DNA from: Frankia sp. RB7
GTDB taxonomy: Bacteria; Pseudomonadota; Alphaproteobacteria; Rhizobiales; Xanthobacteraceae
Direction: 5' to 3'
Assembly: GCA_030403585.1 (NCBI GenBank)
Contig: JAUEPE010000004.1
Span: 182,668-246,667 of the forward strand
Length of the DNA: 64,000 nucleotides
Shown: positions 16,640-26,001 of the stretch, one piece after another
How the letters are laid out: each line of letters starts with the position of its first letter
Numbering within the stretch: the first letter of the stretch is position 1
Notes under the pieces: generated by a model
The model's database searches: none
What the model was told of the DNA's origin: nothing
Seen by the model: the letters and a program-made list of their open reading frames with translations, nothing else
Made by a program: the position numbers and the translations under genes

Positions 16640-19600
16640 GCGTCACCGCACAATTCGTGCTGCGGCCGGTGGCGACGACGCTGCTGATGATCGGCGTGTT
16701 CCTGCTCGGTTGCGTCGCCTATTTTCGTCTGCCGATCGCCTCGCTTCCCGCGGTGGAGCGGCCCACCATCGGGATCTACGCGCCATTCCCCGGCGCGAGC
16801 CCGACGACGGTCGCGAACGCGCTGGCCCAGCCGCTCGAGACCACACTCGCGCTGATCCCGGGGGTGACGGAAATCACCTCCTTCAGCGCCATGGGCGGCA
16901 CCAGCATCACGGTGCAGTTCGAGCTCTCCGTCGATCTCGATGCCGCCGCCGGCGCGGTCCAGGCCGCCATCAACTCGGCAGGGCCCAATCTGCCGAAGGG
17001 ACCGTGGCCGCCGACCTATTGGAAGGCGAATCCGGCGGGCCCTGCGGTGGTGGCGCTCGCCTTGACCAGCGACGTGTTCACGCCCGGCGAGGTCTACAGC
17101 CTCGCCGACGGCGTGATCTCGCCAAAACTGTCGCAGTTGCCGGGCGTCGCGCGGATCATCGTCAGCGGCGCCGAGCGAAGCGCGGTGCGCATCCAGGTGT
17201 CGCCGGCGCGGCTCGCCGCCATGAACCTGTCGCTGGAAGCGGCCCGCGTCGCCGTCGTCAACGCGTCGCAGAACCTGCCGAAGGGTGCGGTCTCGGTCGA
17301 CGGCCAGCGTCTCACCATCGAAGCCAACGACCAGCTGCTCCAGGCCTCCGAATATCGCGATATCGTGCTGGCCTGGCGCAACGGCGCCCCGGTCCGCCTC
17401 GGCGACGTCGCGTCCGTGACCGACAGCGTTATCAACAACCGCCTCGCCGGCTGGTATGGCACCGAGCGCGGCATCGTTCTGTTCGTCTACAAGCAGTCCG
17501 ACGCCAACATCGTCGAGACCGTCGATGCCATCAAAGCCGAACTGCCGGAAATCCAACTCTGGCTGCCGCCCGGCATCAAGCTGCACACGGTCTACGACCG
17601 CACCACGCTGATCCGCGCCGCCGTGAACGACGTCAAGCTCACGCTGGTGATCGCGTCGGCGCTCGTCGTGCTGGTCATCGCGCTGTTCCTCAGGCGCTTC
17701 TGGGCCACCGTGATCCCGAGCATCACGATTCCGGTCTCGCTGGCCGTGACCCTGTTCGTGATGAACCTGTGCGGCTTCAGCCTGGACAATCTGTCGCTGA
17801 TGGCGCTGACCATCGCCGCCGGCTTCGTCGTCGACGATGCCATCGTCATGATCGAGAACATCATCCGGCGCATGTCCGAAGGCGAGCCGGCGCTGCAGGC
17901 CGCCCTCAACGGCGCGCGCCAGATGGCGTTCACGGTGATCGCCATCACGGTCGCCCTGATCGCGGCGCTGATTCCGATCCTGTTCATGCCCGACGTCGTC
18001 GGGCGCTATTTCCGCGAGTTCGGCGTAACGCTGGTGGTCGCCATCGTGTCCTCGGCGGTGATCTCGCTGACGCTGACGCCGATGATGTGCGGACATCTGC
18101 TGGACCGCGGCCGGCAGAACCTTCACAATCCCGATGCGGCTCCCGCGCGCCGCACCTTCTATGCCCGCAGCCTCGACTGGACATTGCGCCACGGGTTTCT
18201 CACGGTCCTGATGATCACCGCGCTGACAGGCGCCAGCGTCTGGCTCTATCTGCAACTGCCGAAAGGTTTCATGCCGACCCAGGACACCGGCGTGATGTTC
18301 GTGCGAACCATCGCGCCGTCGAACATCTCGTTTCTGTCCATGGAGGACCGGCAGCGCGTCGTCGGCGCGGCGATCCTGGAAGACCCCGCGATCTCCGGTC
18401 TGACGTCCTTCATCGGCGAGGGCGGCGGCAACGCACTCAGCGTCGGACAGATGCTGGTCGCGCTCAAGCCGCCCGACGTCCGCAAGCTGTCGATCCAGCA
18501 GGTGATCGCGCGCTTGCGCGAGCGCATGAACCGCATCGACGGCGTCCGGGTCTTCTTCGTGCCGCTTCAGGATCTCAATCTCGGCGTCCAGTCCGGCGGC
18601 TCGCGTTATCAATATACGATGTGGGGCATCGACGAGGAGCAGGTGCTGCGCGCCGCGGAAAGCATGATCCGACGCGTCCGCGGCATTCCTGAGATCATCG
18701 ACGTCATCGCGAGCTGGGAAACCGGTGGGCTGCAGGCCGGCCTGACCATCGACCGCCTGCGCGCCGCCATGCTCGGCGTGACGCCGGTCGCTGTCGACAA
18801 CACGCTCAACGACGCCTTCGGCCAGCGCCAGGTCAATCTGCTGTTCCTTCCGACCAATTATGCGCGCGTGATCTTCGAGGTCGAGCCGCAGGCCGCGAGC
18901 GATCCCGGGTCGATGAGCCAGATCTACGTGCCGAGCGCCAGCGGCAAAGCGGTGCCGCTGACGGCCTTGACCCGGCCGCAGCGCGCGCATGCGGCGATGT
19001 GGGTGCGTCACAGCGCGCAGTTTCCGGCCGCGACGATCTCGTTCGACATCAAGCCCGGCACGTCGATCGGCGACGCCATCGCGTCGATCCGCAAGGAAGA
19101 GGCCGAGGCGAAGCTGCCCGACGACATCAAGGCGGAATTCCGCGGCGAGGCCAAGGAAGCCGACAAGTCGATCGTCAAGCAGGCGGCGCTGTTCGCCGCG
19201 GCCCTGATCGCGATCTACATCGCGCTCGGCATGCTCTACGAGAGCTACGTCCATCCGCTGACCATTCTCTCGACCCTGCCGCCGACCGCCTTCGGCGCGC
19301 TGGTCGCGCTGTGGGCGACGGGAACACAGTTCACGCTGGTGACCACCATCGCCTGCATCCTGCTGGTCGGCATGGTGATGAAGAACGCCATCATGATGGT
19401 CGACTATGCCCTCGATGCGGAGCGGCATCGCGGGCTCAACGCCCATGACGCCATCCTGCTCGCGGCACGGCTGCGGGCGCGGCCGATCACCATGACGATG
19501 CTGGCGGCATTCCTCAGCGCTGTCCCGATCGCCTTCGGCACCGGCCCGGGCTTCGAGATCCGCCAGCCGCTCGGCATCACCATCATGGGCGGCCTGGTCG

Positions 19601-19737
19601 TCGCCCAGCTGTTCACGCTGTACTCGACGCCGGCGATGTACCTGATCCTGGACAGGCTGCGGCGACGGAAGAGGGCGCGCGCGCATCAGACATCTGCTGC
19701 CGGCAGTGCACCGGCTCTGCCCGATCTCAGCGGCTGA
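16636..19737 (+). CDS. RND efflux permease 2 (MdtC type)
   Basis: This is the second RND permease of the operon, 1033 residues, with the same architecture as the upstream one. The proton-relay aspartates (AAGFVVDDAIVMIENIIRRM) are intact, as is the late MKNAIMMVDYALDAERHRG. It starts with GTG at 16636 inside the last codons of permease 1, a four-base overlap. Sequence similarity between the two permeases is evident but far from identity, so the pair is an old duplication. A very long open frame on the opposite strand (16540-20784) is an artefact of GC-rich codon usage in these genes. Confidence 0.93.
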   Translation: MSVTAQFVLRPVATTLLMIGVFLLGCVAYFRLPIASLPAVERPTIGIYAPFPGASPTTVANALAQPLETTLALIPGVTEITSFSAMGGTSITVQFELSVDLDAAAGAVQAAINSAGPNLPKGPWPPTYWKANPAGPAVVALALTSDVFTPGEVYSLADGVISPKLSQLPGVARIIVSGAERSAVRIQVSPARLAAMNLSLEAARVAVVNASQNLPKGAVSVDGQRLTIEANDQLLQASEYRDIVLAWRNGAPVRLGDVASVTDSVINNRLAGWYGTERGIVLFVYKQSDANIVETVDAIKAELPEIQLWLPPGIKLHTVYDRTTLIRAAVNDVKLTLVIASALVVLVIALFLRRFWATVIPSITIPVSLAVTLFVMNLCGFSLDNLSLMALTIAAGFVVDDAIVMIENIIRRMSEGEPALQAALNGARQMAFTVIAITVALIAALIPILFMPDVVGRYFREFGVTLVVAIVSSAVISLTLTPMMCGHLLDRGRQNLHNPDAAPARRTFYARSLDWTLRHGFLTVLMITALTGASVWLYLQLPKGFMPTQDTGVMFVRTIAPSNISFLSMEDRQRVVGAAILEDPAISGLTSFIGEGGGNALSVGQMLVALKPPDVRKLSIQQVIARLRERMNRIDGVRVFFVPLQDLNLGVQSGGSRYQYTMWGIDEEQVLRAAESMIRRVRGIPEIIDVIASWETGGLQAGLTIDRLRAAMLGVTPVAVDNTLNDAFGQRQVNLLFLPTNYARVIFEVEPQAASDPGSMSQIYVPSASGKAVPLTALTRPQRAHAAMWVRHSAQFPAATISFDIKPGTSIGDAIASIRKEEAEAKLPDDIKAEFRGEAKEADKSIVKQAALFAAALIAIYIALGMLYESYVHPLTILSTLPPTAFGALVALWATGTQFTLVTTIACILLVGMVMKNAIMMVDYALDAERHRGLNAHDAILLAARLRARPITMTMLAAFLSAVPIAFGTGPGFEIRQPLGITIMGGLVVAQLFTLYSTPAMYLILDRLRRRKRARAHQTSAAGSAPALPDLSG

Positions 19738-19836
19738 ACCTGACCGCAAGCCTCGCACAAGCTCCCGCTGCTGAAGTCGAATCAACCGCGACGCGCCCAT
19801 CAGAAGCCGCTGCCGCCACTGAGGTGGACGTTCGCC

Positions 19837-21627
19837 ATGAACGGGACTCGAGCAGCGATGAGCACAGCAGCCGCCTTCTGTGAAGCGGGCCTTGCGCATT
19901 TCAGGGACGGACGGCATCTCGACGCGCGCGCCTGCTACCAGCAGGCCCTCGGACTTGATGCCGAGCACACCGACGCCCAGCATCTCATGGGGCTGCTGTT
20001 TCTCCGGGACAGGCAATACAACGACGCCCTGCAGTGGATCGTCCGCGCGATCCAGCGCGCACCGAAGCCCGAATATCTGGCGAGCTTTGCAACGGTCCTG
20101 CAGCACTATGGGCGCTGCGACGAAGCCCTCAACGTGCTCGACCAGGCGATACAGCTTCAGCCTGACGACGCCGAGCTGTGGCGACAGCGCGGTGACATCC
20201 TCATTCAGCTTGCGCGCCTCGATCAGGCCCTGCTGAGCTTCGAGCACGCACTCAGGCTCAATCCACATCATCACGACGCCCTGTATAAGAGCGCGATTGT
20301 CCTCCACAAGCTCGGGCGCAACGAGGAGGCTGTTGCCTGTCTCGATCTCGGCGACAGCCTGCTCCCGAACCATGCCCCGACGCTGCGGACCCGCGCCTGG
20401 GTTCTTTATTGCCTGAAACGGTTCGAGGACTCCGCGACCGACGGCAGGCGGGCGCACCAGCTCGATCCCCAAAATGCCGAGATCTGCAACAATCTCGGTC
20501 TTTCGTTGCGGCGGCTCGGCAGCAATGAAGAGGCGCTGGCATGGTTCGAGAAAGCCATCGCGATCCAGCCGCGCTTCGTGGATGCCTTCGACAACAGACT
20601 GGTCGCGCTTTTCCACCTTCATCGCTTCGACGAGGTCTTCGCGCTGTCCGATCGCATGAAATCGCTCGGGCTGAGTAGCACGGTGACCGAGTGGAATGTG
20701 TCTCTGGCCCACCTCCTGACAGGCAATCTCGAAGCCGGCTGGCGCGGACACCAGACCCGATTGAAACTGCCTTCGGCAAGACACCCTCAGTTTCAGCGAC
20801 CGATGTGGCTCGGTGACGAAGGCATCGAGGGAAAGACGATCCTTGTCGCGGCCGACGAGGGATTAGGCGACACCATTCACTTCGTCCGCTACGTCCCCAT
20901 GCTGGCGGCGCGCGGTGCACGCGTTGTTCTCGTCGTTCAGGACCCGCTCCATCGCCTGATGTCAACGCTGAGCGGTGCGTCCCTTTGCGTTCCAAGGTCT
21001 GCCATGGGCACGCTGCCGGCTTTCGATCTGCACTGCCCGATATCCAGCCTGCCGCTCGCCTTCAAGACCCGTCTCGATACGATCCCCTCGGGACCGTATC
21101 TGCCCGCACCTCCGGACAGCCTTGTTCAAGCCTGGGAGAATCGTCTTGGTCCTCGAACCAGGCTTCGGGTCGGCCTGGTCTGGTCCGGCGATCCACACCA
21201 CGTGAACGACGAGACGCGCTCGATTCCGCTGCGAGCGCTGACCGGTATCCTCGACGTCGATGCCAGCTTCGTCAGCCTGCAGAAGGCCCCGCGCCCACAT
21301 GATGCGGCGGTGCTGGGGGAGAGAAACGACATTGTCGACCTGACGGCGGATCTTACCGATTTCGCGGAGACCGCCGCGTTGATCGCCTGTCTTGATCTCG
21401 TGATCACCGTCGACACCAGCGTTGCCCATCTCGCCGGCGCCCTTGGCCGTCCGACCTGGATCCTGCTGCCATGGACGCCCGACTACCGCTGGCTGCTCGA
21501 TCGCGCGGACAGCCCCTGGTATCCGAGCGTGCGGCTGTTCCGGCAGACAGAGACACGCGAATTTGGAAGCGTGCTCGACCGCGTGCGGGACCAATTGCGG
21601 GTGCGGGCAGCCGCATTCGGCCCTTGA
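19837..21627 (+). CDS. TPR-repeat protein with glycosyltransferase family 9-like C-terminus
   Basis: This is a 596-residue protein. Residues about 10-260 are tandem tetratricopeptide repeats (ACYQQALGLDAEHTDAQHLMG, LLSFEHALRLNPHHHDALYK, ALAWFEKAIAIQPRFVDAFDN). The C-terminal half has ADP-heptose-transferase-like features: ILVAADEGLGDTIHFVRYVP, LRVGLVWSGDPHHVNDETRSI, and VITVDTSVAHLAGALGRPTWILL. Proteins of this layout are numerous in Bradyrhizobium, usually with unknown acceptors. It has no signal peptide and probably acts in the cytoplasm on a glycan or protein. It follows the RND operon after 99 bases, which does not show a functional link. Confidence 0.82.
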   Translation: MNGTRAAMSTAAAFCEAGLAHFRDGRHLDARACYQQALGLDAEHTDAQHLMGLLFLRDRQYNDALQWIVRAIQRAPKPEYLASFATVLQHYGRCDEALNVLDQAIQLQPDDAELWRQRGDILIQLARLDQALLSFEHALRLNPHHHDALYKSAIVLHKLGRNEEAVACLDLGDSLLPNHAPTLRTRAWVLYCLKRFEDSATDGRRAHQLDPQNAEICNNLGLSLRRLGSNEEALAWFEKAIAIQPRFVDAFDNRLVALFHLHRFDEVFALSDRMKSLGLSSTVTEWNVSLAHLLTGNLEAGWRGHQTRLKLPSARHPQFQRPMWLGDEGIEGKTILVAADEGLGDTIHFVRYVPMLAARGARVVLVVQDPLHRLMSTLSGASLCVPRSAMGTLPAFDLHCPISSLPLAFKTRLDTIPSGPYLPAPPDSLVQAWENRLGPRTRLRVGLVWSGDPHHVNDETRSIPLRALTGILDVDASFVSLQKAPRPHDAAVLGERNDIVDLTADLTDFAETAALIACLDLVITVDTSVAHLAGALGRPTWILLPWTPDYRWLLDRADSPWYPSVRLFRQTETREFGSVLDRVRDQLRVRAAAFGP

Positions 21628-21724
21628 AGCTGAGATCCTCAAGCCGGACATAGAGGATTCGTTAACGCAGCAGCCCTAGCCTTTAAGGACTTGGGCAAAA
21701 TCGCGACATGCTGCCGGATCGTCG

Positions 21725-22666
21725 ATGAGAGAGAACCATGCTGCCTCGACTTTGCCGGACGAGGTGCGCGCACGACTCTATGATCAGGCTCTGAATGCCG
21801 CCCGCATCGGCGCGTGGGAATGTGAACTCGGGACCGAGCGCCTGAGCTGGACCCAGGGCGTCTACGACATCTTCGGCTATCCCGCGAGCAATCCGCTGCG
21901 GCGTGCGAGCATCGTCGATCTCTACATCGACGAATCCCGTCGCCACATGGAACTCGCGCGTGCCGAGGTGATCCGTAGCGGTTGCCCGGTCACGCTCGAT
22001 ACCGAGATCAGGACCTGGCGCGGTGAAAAGCGCTGGATGCGCCTCTCCATCAACGCGGTGCGAGAGGGCGGCAGGCCGGTACGGATATTCGGCTCCAAAC
22101 AGGACGTGACCTCCGATCGACAGGCCCTGGAGAGCCTGCGGCAGCAGGCCGAAACCGATCCGCTCACCGGACTCGCCAATCGTTCGGTTTTTCAGGCCCG
22201 TTATCGCGAGATCGTCAACGACAGCCTGAACCATGGTTTTGCGTCGGCACTCGTTCTGCTCGACCTCGACGGCTTCAAGAAGCTCAACGATACGTTCGGC
22301 CATCTGGCCGGAGACGCATGCCTGTGCGAGGTCGCGCAGCGGCTGCGGCGGGCCTTCCACAATGCCGGCCTGGTCGGCCGGCTCGGCGGCGACGAATTCG
22401 CAATCATCCTGCGCTCTCCGAAAGATCATGCGCGGATCGCGCGCGTGCTGCAACAGACCGTCAAGATGCTGAGCCGCCCGCTGTTCTGGAACGGTCTTCG
22501 CCTCGAGATCGGCGCCTCGATCGGAGCTGCCCTGGTTGGCCGCCCGCACCGCCGCCGGATCGTCGAATTGTTCGCGGAAGCCGACATCGCGCTCTATGAC
22601 GCGAAGGCCGCCGGCCGCAACCGTGTCCATCTGATCGGGGACGAAAAGCGTAACCTGGCGGCTTAG
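21725..22666 (+). CDS. PAS-domain diguanylate cyclase
   Basis: This is a 313-residue enzyme that makes cyclic di-GMP from two GTP. A PAS fold with a PAC-like end spans about residues 20-130 (AARIGAWECELGTERLSWTQGVYDIFGYP, VREGGRPVRIFGSKQDVT). The GGDEF domain follows (DPLTGLANRSVFQARY, LDLDGFKKLNDTFGHLAGD, and the intact active-site loop RLGGDEFAII). No RxxD inhibitory site is obvious five residues before GGDEF. No membrane segment is present, so it is a cytoplasmic sensor. The input signal is unknown. No partner gene is adjacent. Confidence 0.9.
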   Translation: MRENHAASTLPDEVRARLYDQALNAARIGAWECELGTERLSWTQGVYDIFGYPASNPLRRASIVDLYIDESRRHMELARAEVIRSGCPVTLDTEIRTWRGEKRWMRLSINAVREGGRPVRIFGSKQDVTSDRQALESLRQQAETDPLTGLANRSVFQARYREIVNDSLNHGFASALVLLDLDGFKKLNDTFGHLAGDACLCEVAQRLRRAFHNAGLVGRLGGDEFAIILRSPKDHARIARVLQQTVKMLSRPLFWNGLRLEIGASIGAALVGRPHRRRIVELFAEADIALYDAKAAGRNRVHLIGDEKRNLAA

Positions 22667-23039
22667 GACGGATTGCGCAGACCGCGAGGAGCATCGTTGC
22701 GACACATGCACGCGCAAACGGCGAACGTATTTGTCAGAATTCCCAGCTCAATTCCCTGAGATTGTCGACGATATAGAGTGGCCTCAAGGCAATCAGAAGC
22801 CAAGCCGCTTTAGGCGGATCAATCTTTTTTGCCGCAACGTGCCGGGAGCGGCGGCACCGCGCGCTGACAGCTATAACGACGAATGCGACTGCGCATTTGA
22901 TACTTTCGTTCGCCGTGGCGGTATGACGCGGCATCCGAGCAAACGCTCCTACCGTCGGAGCTACGATGGCCTGCGAACTTGTGCGGCTTCTGTAGGCGCT
23001 GGCCGGTCAATCGGCGCCAAAGCGGCCAGCATTGACTGA
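22667..23039. other. Intergenic stretch without a convincing gene
   Basis: Short frames on both strands here (for instance 22731-23039 plus and 22734-22934 minus) have no family resemblance, no ribosome site and poor codon bias. I see nothing functional until the palindrome at 23040. Confidence 0.4.
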
Positions 23040-23059
23040 CTATGCCAATTTCGGCATAG
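23040..23059. promoter_or_regulatory. Palindromic operator of toxin-antitoxin locus
   Basis: The arms CTATGCC and GGCATAG form a perfect 7-bp inverted repeat with a 6-base centre, ending seven bases before the toxin-frame ATG (23067). HigA-type antitoxins bind such palindromes to repress their own operon, so this is the probable autoregulatory operator. Confidence 0.65.
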
Positions 23060-23066
23060 TTCGGCC

Positions 23067-23381
23067 ATGAAGGGGGTGCGGTGGCACGGCAGCAGCTGAT
23101 CCGACGTTGAAGCATTCCCGGCTGACGCGCGGCGAGAGGCTGGGTATCAACTATTTCAGGTTCAGATCGGCGAAGCACCGTCCGACTGGAAACCGATGAC
23201 CTCTATCGGCCCCGGTGTTCGCGAGATCAGGATTCGCCAGGCGTCCGGCGCCTATCGCGTCATCTATCTTGCTACCATCGGCGATGCTGTTCACGTCCTG
23301 CACGCGTTCCAGAAAAAGACCCAAGCAACGGCCAAGCGGGACATCGATCTCGCCAGGGCACGGCTCAGACAGATCGGGTGA
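23067..23381 (+). pseudogene. HigB/RelE-family toxin interrupted by an in-frame stop
   Basis: Read from ATG 23067, the frame gives MKGVRWHGSS, a TGA at codon 11 (23097-23099), then continues intact to 23381 with SDVEAFPADARREAGYQLFQ, VQIGEAPSDWKP, GPGVREIRIRQASGAYRVIY and ATIGDAVHVLHAFQKKTQAT. This is the phage Gp49-like HigB toxin family, an mRNA interferase. A CGA (Arg) to TGA change would explain the stop, since family members have a residue there. Only fragments from ATG 23196 onward could be made otherwise, lacking the N-terminal strand. The gene ends in a four-base overlap with the antitoxin frame. Probably a disarmed toxin, unless read through or a sequencing error. Confidence 0.75.
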
Positions 23382-23383
23382 CC

Positions 23384-23653
23384 ATGACGGCAAAGTCTGT
23401 ATTTCATGACCTGTTCCCAGCAGGAGAAGCGGCCGAGCTTGAAATGCGCGCCAAGCTCCTCTCCGGGATCAGTAAATGGCTGAGCAAGTCCGCCCTGACG
23501 CAAACCGAGGCAGCCAAACGCCTTGGCATTACTCAGGCTCGGGTGTCCGAGATCAAAAACGGAAAGATCAACCGATTCAGCCTAAGTATGCTGGTTCGGC
23601 TTGCTGGACGCGCAGGGTTGCGTCCCGACATTCGATTTCAGAAAGCCGCATGA
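23384..23653 (+). CDS. HigA-type XRE family antitoxin
   Basis: This is an 89-residue helix-turn-helix antitoxin and autorepressor. The HTH is SALTQTEAAKRLGITQARVSEIKNGKINRFS, near residues 34-64, the standard XRE arrangement. The N-terminal part (HDLFPAGEAAELEMRAKLLSGI) binds the toxin in this family. GTG 23378 overlaps the toxin stop; ATG 23384 is the more likely start. The order toxin-then-antitoxin is typical of HigBA. With the toxin frame broken, this gene would be a solitary antitoxin that could still repress its operator or neutralise homologous toxins elsewhere. Confidence 0.82.
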   Translation: MTAKSVFHDLFPAGEAAELEMRAKLLSGISKWLSKSALTQTEAAKRLGITQARVSEIKNGKINRFSLSMLVRLAGRAGLRPDIRFQKAA

Positions 23654-23776
23654 GCGCCGCTCCTGATGGCTGTTATTGCGCGGTCCGCAAGGTGACGTCC
23701 CTTGCGAGGAAGCAGTTCATTGCGGGAAAAGCGTAGAAACGGACACCTCAGCGTGCTCTGCCGAAGATTTGCAAAA

Positions 23777-23853
23777 TGGCGCGCCCGGAACGATTCGAAC
23801 GTCCGACCCTCAGATTCGTAGTCTGATGCTCTATCCAGCTGAGCTACGGGCGC
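23777..23853 (-). tRNA. tRNA-Arg (anticodon ACG)
   Basis: The minus strand folds as a cloverleaf: acceptor GCGCCCG with CGGGCGC, D-arm GCTCAGCTGGATAGAGC, anticodon stem TCAGA/TCTGA around the loop CTACGAA (anticodon ACG), T-arm containing GTTCGAATC, discriminator G and an encoded CCA (TGG at 23777-23779). ACG is deaminated to ICG by TadA and reads CGU/CGC/CGA. Confidence 0.97.
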
Positions 23854-24002
23854 GTGTTTCGCAAACAGCTATGCGGGCTGGGCCCGCACGCAGCCTCCAG
23901 CAAGCGCCGGAGGGGTGCGAAAGAGCGCTCTGACTAACCGCTCTTGTCCCGATTGGCAAGGTCCGGGATGAGGAGATTTTCGCGTATTTTACCCCTCTTG
24001 CC

Positions 24003-24102
24003 GTCATTCCCGGGCGCGACGAAGTCGCGAGCCCGGAATCCATAACCACCAACCGGGGTTATGGATTCCGGGCCCGGCCCTTTGGGCCGTCCCGGAATGA
24101 CA
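24003..24102. repeat. Long palindromic intergenic repeat
   Basis: The two halves begin and end with GTCATTCC...GGAATGAC and share GCCCGGAATCCATAACC / GGTTATGGATTCCGGGC next to an eight-base centre. Each half has its own inner hairpin. This is a dispersed element of rhizobial genomes placed between tRNA-Arg and the sensor kinase; as RNA it would form a large stem and could act as a terminator for the kinase gene. Confidence 0.8.
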
Positions 24103-24122
24103 GAGGCTCGGCCGGTGGCCGA

Positions 24123-25640
24123 CTACGCCCGCGCCCGCTCGTTGCGGATGGAGAGGAGTTCCACGGGACGATCGGGGATGACGATCCGGAAGGTGGCGCC
24201 GATGGTGCCTTCGACCAGATGGATGTCACCGCCATGGGCCCGGATGAGCTCGGCGGCGATGGCGAGGCCCAGCCCGCTGCCACCGGGGCGGCCGGAGGTC
24301 TGGAACGCCTCGAACAGATGCTCCCGGGTCCGCTGGGGCACGCCGGGGCCGGTATCGGAGACCTCCAGGATGGCGACCGCGCCTTCGCGTTTTCCGGTGA
24401 TCCGGATCTGTTGCGGGCCGCCGTCGCCGGAGGCATGGCTCTCCAGCGCCTGGGCGGCGTTGCGCACGAGGTTGAGCAGCACGCGGAACAGCTGGTCGGG
24501 ATCGGCATCGACCGCGAGCCCGCGCTCGATCGCGGCGACCCAGGCAATCGTGACGTCGTTAGCAAGACCCGCTGTCTCCCGCACCTCGAGCACGACCGGC
24601 TCGATCAGCATCATGCGGCGGTCGGGCGCGGCCTCCTGGGCGCGGCCATAGGACAGCGTCGACTGGCAGAAGGCGATGGCGCGCTCGAGCGAACGCACCA
24701 GCTTTGGCGCGAAACGCTGCACCCGCGGATCGGGCACGCTGGCGAGCTGGTCCGACAGCAGCTGCGCCGAGGCCAGCAGATTGCGCAAATCGTGGTTGAT
24801 CTTGGAGACGGCGAGGCCGAGTGCAGCGAGCCGGCTCTTCTGATGCAGCATCGACATCAGATCGCGTTGCATGTCGGACAATTCGCGCTCGGCGACGCCG
24901 ATTTCGTCGCTGCGCTGGCTCGGCACGATGATCCGCGCCGAACTCTCAGGATTCTCGTGGAAGCCGACCAGGCTCGCGGTCAGCCGCCGCATCGGCCGCA
25001 CGAAGAGATAATGGAGCGCGAGGTAGACGAGACCCGCGGTCAAAGCGCCGATGATCAGCGCGACCACCACGACGTTGCGGGAGAAACGATACATCGACTG
25101 CCGCAGCGGCAGGTCGTCGGTCACGATTTCGATGAACTGGGCGTTGCCGACGCCGGGGCCGACGATGCGGATCGGCTGGTTGCCGGTCTCCAGCATCATC
25201 TGGAATGAGCCGATGATGGCCTGCCACACCGTCATGTCGCGCATGTCGATGTCGTGCTCGATCGTGGCCGGCAGATTGTCGCTGGCGAGCAGGCGGCGCT
25301 GCTGGCCCATCTTGATGGCGACCGCGCGCGCATTGATGCTTTTGAGAATTTCCCGCGACAGCGAATCCGGCACCATGCCGAGCGGCGCGGCGTCGAGCAC
25401 CAGCGCCGCCGTGTTGGCCGCGGCGACGCGGTCGTTGAGCCGGTTGACCCAGAAGTTGGCGATCGCAGGCACATAGAGCAGGACGGCTGCGATCATCACC
25501 AGAGGGACGGTCAGCAACAGGAGCTTGCCGGACAGCCCAAGCCCACCCGGTCCGCGGGATCGCGTCACCGGCTGGTCCGCTGGCCGATCCGGATCGAGAT
25601 CTTGATCCTGGGTCGGCTGCTGGAGGTCTGTCGCTACCAC
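24123..25640 (-). CDS. Membrane sensor histidine kinase
   Basis: This is a 505-residue kinase. A membrane segment near residues 38-60 is followed by a periplasmic domain (about 60-170), a second segment (NVVVVALIIGALTAGLVYLAL, near 187-207), a HAMP domain, and the dimerisation helix with the phospho-acceptor histidine in AVSKINHDLRNLLASAQLLS. The ATPase domain has the N box (LLNLVRNAAQAL), G1 (VSDTGPGVP), F box (LFEAFQTSGRPGG) and G2 (GSGLGLAIAAELI). No response regulator gene is adjacent, so it is an orphan in this window. The N-terminus is unusually rich in Asp/Pro/Gln before the first membrane segment. The signal is unknown. Confidence 0.9.
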   Translation of the reverse strand: MVATDLQQPTQDQDLDPDRPADQPVTRSRGPGGLGLSGKLLLLTVPLVMIAAVLLYVPAIANFWVNRLNDRVAAANTAALVLDAAPLGMVPDSLSREILKSINARAVAIKMGQQRRLLASDNLPATIEHDIDMRDMTVWQAIIGSFQMMLETGNQPIRIVGPGVGNAQFIEIVTDDLPLRQSMYRFSRNVVVVALIIGALTAGLVYLALHYLFVRPMRRLTASLVGFHENPESSARIIVPSQRSDEIGVAERELSDMQRDLMSMLHQKSRLAALGLAVSKINHDLRNLLASAQLLSDQLASVPDPRVQRFAPKLVRSLERAIAFCQSTLSYGRAQEAAPDRRMMLIEPVVLEVRETAGLANDVTIAWVAAIERGLAVDADPDQLFRVLLNLVRNAAQALESHASGDGGPQQIRITGKREGAVAILEVSDTGPGVPQRTREHLFEAFQTSGRPGGSGLGLAIAAELIRAHGGDIHLVEGTIGATFRIVIPDRPVELLSIRNERARA

Positions 25641-25832
25641 GAAATTCGCCCCTGCTGGCCTTCTGATAGAGTTCGACTAATGGAGCATGCGACCCGCCCC
25701 GGGGTTGGTCAAATTACGGATCGCTCATCTGCCAAGGTGGGATGTAGGCGCTGATACCGCTACTCGCCACCTCAAGGGTTTAAAACCCCAAGGAAACAGC
25801 GATATTCACCGGAACTGAGCGGACCTGCGGCG

Positions 25833-25861
25833 TTGACGAAAACAAGACGCTCGCTTATAAG
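25833..25861 (+). promoter_or_regulatory. Sigma-70 type promoter for rpmH-rnpA
   Basis: TTGACG (25833-25838) and TATAAG (25856-25861) are separated by 17 bases. It is the strongest promoter-like pair in the 360-base gap before rpmH and would give a leader of about 135 bases. The rest of the gap holds no gene. Confidence 0.65.
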
Positions 25862-26001
25862 CCGGCCAAATTGTCCGCGATGACCCGGTGCGACACCGGG
25901 AGCGGCTCTTCTGGGGCCGGAAATGGCTCATTTTGGGCCGCATCTTCCGGACTTTATCATCAATTCTACAGGCAAATTGCCCGGTCAGCGGAGAAAAACC
26001 C

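Noticed and set aside
16540..20784. A 1414-codon open frame on the minus strand
   Set aside because: It is antisense to two clear RND permease genes and part of the TPR gene, and its translation is a low-complexity Arg/Asp/His/Gln-rich string typical of high-GC shadows.
22731..23039. Small plus-strand frame of 102 codons before the toxin locus
   Set aside because: No start signal, mixed composition, no recognisable family.
23097..23099. In-frame TGA in the toxin gene read as selenocysteine
   Set aside because: No SECIS-like hairpin is evident after it, the toxin family has no selenoproteins, and a CGA to TGA change explains it more simply.
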